Positions 34,630-40,935 of a DNA stretch of 40,935 bases are shown in pieces (within the stretch, counting starts at the first letter, position 1; each line of letters starts with the position of its first letter). This stretch comes from Chrysochromulina tobinii. Taxonomy: Eukaryota > Haptophyta > Prymnesiales > Chrysochromulinaceae. The stretch is taken from NCBI GenBank assembly GCA_001275005.1, contig JWZX01001827.1, forward strand, positions 1-40,935, given 5' to 3'. The translations under genes and the position numbers were made by a program. The notes below the pieces were generated by a model, which ran no database searches, was not told the origin of the DNA, and saw only the letters and a program-made list of their open reading frames with translations.

Positions 34630-37393
34630 TCAACACCTGACCAGCCTCCCTGCCACAGCCGCGAGCGTGAGCGCGAGCAGCATTGACGCCATCCCCGCTC
34701 GGTGGCGGCCGCCGGGCGGCGCGGCGCTGAGCATGCCGCCATCGCCGGGCCCACCCTCGCCAAAGATGTCGAGCGTCGCTTGCTGACGCGGCGGCGAGGA
34801 AGCTGGAGCAGGCGGGTTGACCCTCTGCGGAATTTGCGGAATGACGAGCCGGCAATAGCCGTCGGCCACGTCGACGTGCACAAGGCGTGGCGCGTACAGG
34901 TCGGTCGGCGGCGGCGCGCTCACGCCGGGCGGGCGTGCGGGCGGCAGGGGCGGCGGCGCTGGCGCGCTCGGACTCGCCGAGCCGATCAGGACGACGAGTT
35001 GCAGCGACTGCGCGCACGCGACGCCATCGTTCAGGACGGCAGGGCGGCCGAGGGCGCGGCTCTGGTCCATTACCTGGGAGAAGCGCACGGTGGCGCCGCC
35101 TGCCTGTGGCAACACGACCTCCGTACTCCCCCCCGCTGGCAGCGACGCACTCGCGTTAAAGAGCAGCGCCGTGCTGAGTAGAGCGCGCGCCGTCAGTCCG
35201 GGCAACGTCGCGCTGGTGCTGGTGCTGGTGCTCACCGTACCGCTCCGAGCACGCAGCTCGTTGATGACGAGCAACCTCACCGTGGACGCCGCTACCTGTG
35301 CACGGGACGAGCCCTCGTCCGCCACGCGCCAGCGCAGGGCGCTGGCACTTCTGCTGCTGACGAATCCGCAGCTGGCACTGCCGCCGCCGCCGCCGCTGTC
35401 GCCCGTGCTGCGCTTGAGAAGGAGCACGTTGCGGGCTTGATTGTGGATCGTGACGCAGTAGATGGGGCTGAGTGGCACGAAGGGCGGCTGCGTCGAGAGC
35501 ACGCGTGCAAATATGTTGCCCACGGCCACATCGGCGATGGTCACCGCGCCAAAGCCGAGCACCGCCGTCCGGTAGTTGAGAGCGAGTAACGACGGTCCCC
35601 ACTCGAGCCGAACCGCCTCGGTGCTAGGCTCGACGTTGAGCATCGCGAGCGAGGACGAGGCGCCCGCGTCGACGACGGAGGCGGGGAGCGAGCACGCCGA
35701 GCTCGTGCCATCGATGCGCATGAGAACTGGGTCAAAGAGGTCGAGGTGGGAGAGGGTGCCCACGAGCACGATCGCGTAGGCGGCGCCCTCGCAGAGAGTC
35801 GACAGGTCTATCCTAACATGGGTCGAGGCGGTGATACCGGGCATGATGAAGGAGAGTTTGAGCAGCTGAGCCGCCTGATGAGGTGCCACTAGCGGGTGGT
35901 CGAAGGCGGCGAATGAGCCCACTGCGACGCTCATCAGCTCGATGTCGTCATTGGCCACGACGGTCGCGTTTGGCATGGATAGCGCCGCATGCGAGAACAA
36001 CAGCCGAAAGTGGAACGGCGAGATCGCCGCCTCAGGCGCGGCGGATTGCTGCATGCGCTCGATGCGCAGGCCGCCGCTGACGCTCGACATGACGCCCATA
36101 ACGTTACGCCGCTGCGTGTGCACCATCAGCCGGTGCATGCTGATGAGGCTCGATCCCGTAGTGCTCTCGACTGCTACCCACAACTCACCCGGCTGGCGGA
36201 CGGTACGCACGCCGACCCCCATGTAGAGAAGGTTGCCTGTGCGCGTGAGCCGCGCGCGCGGCATAAAGGGCGAGACGCCGAAGGCGCTTACGAGCGTCGT
36301 GTTGGGCACCGCGTTGTACACGCTCAGCTCCGCATCGAACCTTGAAGCTGGGCCCGCGAGCTGTGCCTCGGTGTAGGAGCACCTGGTGGGGCCAGCACCG
36401 TCGAGGCGCAGCACCTGCATGCAATCCGTCGCAATCAGCCGCAATCAGAGGCAATTAGAGGCAATCAGGCACCGTCGAGGCGCAGCACCTGCATGCAATC
36501 CGTCGCAATCAGCCGCAATCAGAGGCAATGAGAGGCAATCAGGCACCGTCGAGGCGCAGCACCTGCAGCGGCAGATTGTCCGCAGGGCTGCCGATGAGGT
36601 AGAAGGCGGTGGTCGCCATCTCGCACGTCGTTCCCCACAGGTCCGTTGGCGGCGAGGGCTCGGCGGCGATGCCCGACGTCGGTGTCGCAAAGGTGATGCC
36701 GACAGGGCTGGACATGTCGCTGATCGTGAGCAGCCGCTGCTCGATCTTGATGGAGGTGCCCGCGCTCACGGTCGTGACGATCGACTCGCCGTTGGCGATG
36801 ATCTGCGCCGACGCACCCACGCCGATCGCCGCATGCCGGAAGATGGTGCGAAAGTTGCCCGGCTCGATCTCGCCAAGGCCCTGCTCGTTGATCACCTGAA
36901 AGCGGCTCGTGCAACCGGCGACGCTGCCCTGAGAGATGGCCGCGCCTATATGATTGCGCCGCTGCATCGAGAGGTACACGCGCGTCGGCGCCCGGAGCTG
37001 CGATCCATCGTTCGGGTTGATGATCGATATGTCGAGGTACAGCACGTCGCCGGCAAGTGTGACGTAGAGCTCGCGTCCGTAGCGGAGGAAGAGCTTGCAG
37101 CGCGGCGGATTGGGCACGCGGTATTCGATAGGGCAGCTCAACTGGCCAGCGGAGCCCGATCGCGCTTCGTCAGGGAACTGCAACTCGATGGCCTGCAGGG
37201 CGCTGCACGCAGCCACGTTGAAGAAGGAGAGGGTCGTGTTGCTCGGCGGCGCAGGTGGCGAGGGCGGCGGTGGACCACGTGGCGGCGAGGGCGGCGGCGG
37301 CGGGAAGATGATTCTCGGGATGCTCTGAGCGACACTGAGCGGGGAGCTGGCGAGGAGCAGAATGGACGAGCGTTGAATCGCCATTGGCCCCAT
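34630..37393 (-). CDS. Secreted three-repeat surface protein with GPI-like C-terminus (two exons)
   Basis: Exons 37393-36563 and 36414-34630 join in frame to 871 residues. A signal peptide (MGPMAIQRSSILLLASSPLS, cleavage near AQS) is followed by a short polyproline segment. The ectodomain has two clear repeats of about 230 residues and a third partial or diverged one. Matching blocks include YLSMQRRNHIGAAIS/LMVHTQRRNVMGVMS, FRTIFRHAAIGVGAS/FRLLFSHAALSMPNA and TTCEMATTAFYLIGS/TLCEGAAYAIVLVGT, the last also resembled by GVACAQSLQLVVLIGS. Each ends with a Cys after a V-x-DG segment. The C-terminus has a hydrophobic stretch after a small-residue region, ending VAGRLVRC, as in GPI-anchored proteins. 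The family is not recognised; it is probably a wall or scale-associated surface protein. Confidence 0.65.
36415..36562 (-). other. Intron of the surface-protein gene: two tandem 74-bp units
   Basis: Minus strand, phase 0, CTGCAG|GTGCTG...GCATGCAG|GTGCTG. The intron is exactly two 74-bp units (36562-36489 and 36488-36415) differing at one base. Each unit starts with GTGCTGCGCCTCGACGGTGC, identical to the first 20 bases of the following exon, and continues with CTGATTGCCTC, repeated ATTGC words and GCATGCAG. Unspliced reading gives VLRLDGA then a stop; spliced reading gives LPLQVLRLDGAGPTRC. Confidence 0.9.
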
Positions 37394-38362
37394 CACTTGT
37401 AATACATGTCATGTACGAAATATGGGCCCAGGGGGCGAGCCGCGAGGGCTGGGGACCCGCTTTTCTTTTCGTCTCTCTATACAAAAACTTGCACACGGAC
37501 CCGGTCAGGAGCGGAAACCGCGGACGCCACCTACGGACGCCTCCCACGCAGCCGGGCGGATCGGCGGCGGGCGCAGGCCTGCGGCGCACGCCGCAGCCGC
37601 GCCGACATCGGTGCGAGGCAGCAGCCTCTGCGGGGAGGCGACGATGGCGGGGCGCGGCGCGTGGAGACTAGATGGCGGGGCGCGGCGCGTGAAGACAATC
37701 GCGCCATCGTCGCCTCCCCCGGTTCTGCTCGGACGTCGTCCCCACATCGCCTTGCACAATGCGCTGACGCTTCCTTTTACTACCGTCCCCGTCGGGGCGG
37801 CGTTGGAGACGCCGGCGGCATCGAACCTGCGTGCACCGACGCGCCCGATGGCGCGCCTCCCCCGTGGGGAACGCAAAGACGCACTCGACACCGTCGCATG
37901 ACGACGGTGTCGAGCACGAGTAGCTTCCGCCGCCGCCTCCTCCGTGGGTGTCAAGCCGCAGGCCGAGGCACCACATTCGGCGCCGGTTGCGCCGCGCGGC
38001 GCGCGGCGTCGGCGCCTTCGCCGCCGCACCTGCACAGCACGCGCGCGCACTCAGCGCCATCGTGCTGCGGGCACGAGCTGGCCCGCAGCTTGGGAATCCG
38101 AGCGCAGCTCCTCCGTAGCGCGCGCGCGTCAAGGCGCGCGGCGAACGGGGCGCGCGCAGGTCGATGGCAAATGGAGAGATTCTCGGGAGCAGCTCTGCTC
38201 TCCGACGCGCCTGGAGCCGGCCGCAGCGGTGCGGAGGCGCGCATCGTGCGGAGGCAAAAAAAGGTTGCACGGAGCACGAATTAAAGGGGGTCCGAGCCAG
38301 TACCCTGAAAGGCTGCTGCGCTCGCCTTTTTCAGGGTCCCCAGGATAACCATGGAACATGTA
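37394..38362. other. GC-rich intergenic region with hairpins
   Basis: No gene supported, although GC content keeps several frames open. A 21-bp direct repeat (GATGGCGGGGCGCGGCGCGT plus G) occurs near 37643 and 37671. A hairpin has 13-base perfect arms CTCGACACCGTCG (37884-37896) and CGACGGTGTCGAG (37902-37914). A second, ACCCTGAAA/TTTCAGGGT, is at 38302-38310 and 38329-38337. Confidence 0.5.
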
Positions 38363-38476
38363 TTCAACGTCATGCAAACTTGGTCCTGCCGTGTGTCTGA
38401 TGTCAAGTCAAGTCTAAACATAAACAACAGACAGTTTTCAACGTCATGCAAACTTGGACCTGCCGTGTGTCTGATG
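38363..38476 (+). repeat. 40-bp direct duplication around a MITE terminal fragment
   Basis: TTCAACGTCATGCAAACTTG… occurs at 38363-38402 and again at 38437-38476 (40 bases, one difference). Between them, 38403-38436 is the left end of the MITE-like family: TCAAGTCAAGTC followed by TAAACATAAACAACAGACAG. The two copies are offset by exactly 74 bases. Each copy contains an ATG; the second is the predicted HSF start, and the first opens a short upstream frame (MQTWSCRVSD…). Confidence 0.85.
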
Positions 38477-39471
38477 AAGGTCGACAGATGAATGCACATG
38501 TGCATGGTCAGATAAGAGGTATCGGCAGGCTTCGCCATATGTCGGCGAGCAACGTGGCTGAGGCCCTTCCCTTTCTCAATGACGCGCGCGCAAACGTGCG
38601 CGAGGTGGCGGCCGTGGGCCTCGCGAGCCTCACCTCGACGTCGGAGCCTCACCTCGACGAGTACGACGCCGACGATCGCAGCCGTGCCGTCGCGTGCCTG
38701 CCATCCGCGGGCCCGAGGGAGTCGGTGCCGCCATTCATATCCAAGCTCTATGACATCCTCTCCCATTCGAACGTTCCGACCGACACCATCAGGTGGGGCG
38801 CCAATGGCGACACGATCGTGGTGACCGATCAGGAGCGTTTTGCAACTGAAGTGCTGCCGCGCTATTTCAAGCACAACAACATCCGCTCGTTCGTCCGGCA
38901 GCTCAACAGCTACCGATTCCAGCGCTGCCGACCGGCCGCGGACGAAATGGGTGAGCACGGCCGGCTCGAGTTTTACTTGCCGACCTTCCGAGCCGGTCGC
39001 AAGGACCTGCTCTGCTACTGCACGCGCGGCAACGTGCCGCAGAGGCTGCCGCCTGGGATGTCGTGGTCGCCGCTGCCGCTCCACGTCGAGGCCCGGGCGT
39101 CGACGGCCTCCGCCCCCGCCCCCATCAGCCTCCCAGATGATACGCTTGCTCTATCGAAGGAGTTAATAAGCGTGCAAGAGGCCATCGCCATGCTTGACGC
39201 GCAGGTCAATCGGCAAGCAAGCGAGATGCAAGGGCGCGTCGGCATGCTCATTGACCTCCTCGGACTACGACCGCCGCCGCCTAACGTGCCTGCCGAACCC
39301 TTTCCCGCCGAGCCTGCCCCGCGGCCGCGGCATGGGCCGCAGATGGGGTTGCGGCACGCAGCGCCCCCGCATGCGACGACCCCGCATGCGCCGCAACCGC
39401 CGATAATGGCGCTCGCCGACCTGCCCCCATCCGCGGACCTCGGCTCGCAGCCGTGCACGATGGGCAGTTGA
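38446..39471 (+). CDS. Heat-shock-factor-type DNA-binding protein
   Basis: 341 residues from the ATG at 38446; ATGs at 38488 or 38539 are alternative starts, because the N-terminal ~90 residues are not conserved-looking and the first codons lie in a duplicated segment. The HSF DNA-binding domain covers about residues 95-195 (PPFISKLYDILSH, then FATEVLPRYFKHNNIRSFVR, then QLNSYRFQR). The FKHNN-SFVRQLN-Y recognition helix, which reads GAA repeats, is intact. A short heptad-like segment (about 226-265, SKELISVQEAIAMLDAQVNR) may be the oligomerisation region, and a Pro-rich tail follows. Confidence 0.9.
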   Translation: MQTWTCRVSDEGRQMNAHVHGQIRGIGRLRHMSASNVAEALPFLNDARANVREVAAVGLASLTSTSEPHLDEYDADDRSRAVACLPSAGPRESVPPFISKLYDILSHSNVPTDTIRWGANGDTIVVTDQERFATEVLPRYFKHNNIRSFVRQLNSYRFQRCRPAADEMGEHGRLEFYLPTFRAGRKDLLCYCTRGNVPQRLPPGMSWSPLPLHVEARASTASAPAPISLPDDTLALSKELISVQEAIAMLDAQVNRQASEMQGRVGMLIDLLGLRPPPPNVPAEPFPAEPAPRPRHGPQMGLRHAAPPHATTPHAPQPPIMALADLPPSADLGSQPCTMGS

Positions 39472-39751
39472 CCTGAAACCAGAAGGCGGGCTCCGTCTTG
39501 CCAAAGCCGCTTGGCATGGCAGCAGGACGCCCGGCTCGCTCAGTATACCGAACGAACGAACGGTCCCGATTGCGCGATGTGTCCATGAGTGTGGTGGTAA
39601 TCTTGGAGTAATAATGCCACAGCCAATACTCCCAGATGAACATTATAGGCATCGTCGACGAGCTTCGACGGCAGCTGAGAGCTCGGATTTGTTTGCCCCG
39701 CGCCCGTCCACGCCATCCCGATGCCGTAGCGTGCTTGTGCTCCCTCAACCC

Positions 39752-40807
39752 TCATTCTTCGCCGGGCCCTCCGCCCAGGTGGCGCCGGCGCAGCTGGTCG
39801 CGGCGCTCCGCCTCTTCCTTGGCCTCCGCTAGCCAGTCGTCAGCGTCTACGCCTCCGTCGACCGTGACAATCGGTGTCCACTCGAGCGCCTCAGCCTCTG
39901 AACGCACCACGGGGGCGCCGGGCTCGATGGCGGGCTGGGCGGCCGCGCCCGTCAGGCGCGCCGCGAGCAGCTGCTCGCGCACCGCGATCGCCACCGCTCC
40001 CTCGAGATCAGGTAGGCCGAGGTCCGCGCAGAGCTGCCGTGCAAACTGCTCGGGGGTTGGCTCTGTGCGGCTCGTGTCCCATATGACGTGGTCGCGCAAC
40101 TCGACGCCTGACTCATGCTCCACGTGCAGCTCGAGCGCCACCACGCCGCCTCCCGCGCTCGAGGGGCCGCCGCCGCTGACGCCGCCGACGCCGCCGACGC
40201 CGCCGACGCCGCCGACGCCGCCGACGCCGCCGACGCCGCCGACGCCCCCGCCGCTCTCGGCTGCAGCATCCTGGGCTGCTATTGCCTCCTTGCCAGCCTT
40301 CTTGAGCTGTGCGGCGATGGCCTCCTCGAAGACGGCAGGTAGGCCGACCTCGACGCGCGTGTGCTTGGCGAAGGCGTCGGCCGTCGCGGCGCTCTCGTGC
40401 GCATTCCACAGCACGGTCTCCGTGTACGTGTGCTCCACGCTCGGTGAAAGCTTGCTGCCGTCTATGTCGAGTCGCACGAGCACAAGGAGCTCCGCCGCTG
40501 GCGAGACGGGGTGGAACGTTTCGCGGAGCTGCTCGCCGATGGTGTTGAACGCTGGGGTGCTGGGAAGCGTCACCGGCTCGGCTGCCGTCGCTGCAGCCAC
40601 CGCCGCGCGCGCCCTCGCTTTTGTCACCTCGTCGATCGCCATTTGCACGACCGGCGCCACCGGTTGCGGCTTATACGGCTCCGGCTCGGCCGGCGTGTCC
40701 GGCGGCAGCGGCGGCGGCGGCGGCGGCGGCGGTGCGGGCGGCGGCGGTGCGGGCGGCGGCAGAAGCGGCGGAGGCTGGTCCGCGCGCTTCTTTTTATACG
40801 TCGACAT
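39752..40807 (-). CDS. SMARCB1-like: SNF5/SMARCB1/INI1-like chromatin remodelling subunit
   Basis: 351 residues from the first in-frame ATG. A basic N-terminus and polyproline segment are followed by the two imperfect repeats that define the SNF5 family. Repeat 1 (about 104-170) has ELLVLVRLDIDGSKLSPS…ETVLWNAHESAATADAFAKH…VEVGLP. Repeat 2 (about 221-282) has LELHVEHESGVELRDHVIWD then EPTPEQFARQLCADLGLP. The C-terminal block has EWTPIVTVDGGVDADDW and ends RRDQLRRRHLG. A GGV repeat (40176-40250) lies between the two repeats and is probably a flexible linker. SNF5 is a core subunit of SWI/SNF remodelling complexes. No winged-helix N-terminal domain is evident. Confidence 0.88.
   Translation of the reverse strand: MSTYKKKRADQPPPLLPPPAPPPPAPPPPPPPPLPPDTPAEPEPYKPQPVAPVVQMAIDEVTKARARAAVAAATAAEPVTLPSTPAFNTIGEQLRETFHPVSPAAELLVLVRLDIDGSKLSPSVEHTYTETVLWNAHESAATADAFAKHTRVEVGLPAVFEEAIAAQLKKAGKEAIAAQDAAAESGGGVGGVGGVGGVGGVGGVGGVGGVSGGGPSSAGGGVVALELHVEHESGVELRDHVIWDTSRTEPTPEQFARQLCADLGLPDLEGAVAIAVREQLLAARLTGAAAQPAIEPGAPVVRSEAEALEWTPIVTVDGGVDADDWLAEAKEEAERRDQLRRRHLGGGPGEE
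40176..40250 (-). repeat. 9-bp tandem repeat encoding (GGV)n in the SNF5-like gene
   Basis: About eight near-perfect GCCGCCGAC units (plus strand) encode GGV in the linker between the SNF5 repeats. The reading frame is kept. Confidence 0.9.
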
Positions 40808-40935
40808 CAATGTTGTGTTCGTCGACACCTACCAGCTTAATCGGGGTTAAGGCCATCTTCTCTTCACGGCGCCGTAACAGCGCCTCAAAGGCCCGTTCCG
40901 ATGCTACCGTACTGTTCACCGGAACCATACAGGAC
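40808..40935. other. Window end, upstream of SNF5-like gene
   Basis: Upstream region of the minus-strand SNF5-like gene; nothing further recognised in the remaining 128 bases. Confidence 0.4.

Noticed and set aside
37406-38284. Long overlapping open frames on both strands
   Set aside because: They are Arg/Ala-rich in all frames, as expected from very high GC, with no domain, and are broken by hairpins and repeats.

Overview
The window is nuclear DNA of a chlorophyll-c alga, most likely a haptophyte. The evidence is two fucoxanthin chlorophyll a/c (LHC) proteins with ER-type leader sequences, high GC, standard eukaryotic housekeeping genes (TRAPPC3/Bet3, CIAO1, SNF5/SMARCB1-like, R2R3-MYB, HSF, a CAMK-type kinase) and GT-AG introns. 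A pelagophyte or other chlorophyll-c lineage cannot be excluded. About twenty protein genes lie on both strands without operons. I recognise no tRNA, rRNA or CRISPR array.

Layout: 1-2.2 kb, a tail-anchored SET-domain protein with three exons; 2.6-4.2 kb, a Ser/Thr kinase with a UBA-like tail; 4.6-7.0 kb, an unknown coiled-coil protein; 7.6-8.2 kb (minus), TRAPPC3; 8.7-10.5 kb, a two-repeat MYB/SANT factor; 10.7-11.8 kb, an HtrA-like serine protease fused to a ClpS domain; 11.8-13.2 kb, a repeat-rich spacer; 13.2-16.6 kb (minus), a U-box/coiled-coil protein; 17.3-20.3 kb, a large unknown protein with an unresolved frame change; 20.4-20.9 kb, a doubtful small gene; 20.9-22.1 kb, a non-coding segment bounded by 26-bp inverted repeats; 22.5-23.6 kb (minus), a polyproline membrane protein; 23.7-24.6 kb, a J-domain membrane protein; 25.1-26.9 kb, an R2R3-MYB; 27.4-28.5 kb (minus), CIAO1; 28.8-29.9 kb (minus), a ROK sugar kinase; 30.9-31.5 kb, an unassigned globular protein; 32.1-34.2 kb (minus), two LHC genes; 34.6-37.4 kb (minus), a three-repeat surface protein with a GPI-like tail; 38.4-39.5 kb, an HSF-type factor; 39.8-40.8 kb (minus), SNF5/SMARCB1-like.

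Three features stand out. (1) The protease at 10.7-11.8 kb carries a C-terminal ClpS (N-degron reader) domain where HtrA proteases normally carry PDZ, which suggests a single-chain N-degron-directed protease. (2) Introns in three unrelated genes look like products of tandem duplication: the first 20-30 bases of the intron copy the first bases of the following exon. Two of these introns are exactly two 74-bp units, and several share a core resembling CTGATTGCCTC. (3) A short element with ACTTG-repeat inverted termini (a MITE-like family) recurs at least four times, always in 5' flanks. It lies next to all three DNA-binding transcription-factor genes in the window, and one complete copy has an 11-bp target duplication.

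Coding starts were set at the first in-frame ATG that fits the family. All intron coordinates are predictions from frame, splice consensus and homology, not from transcripts.
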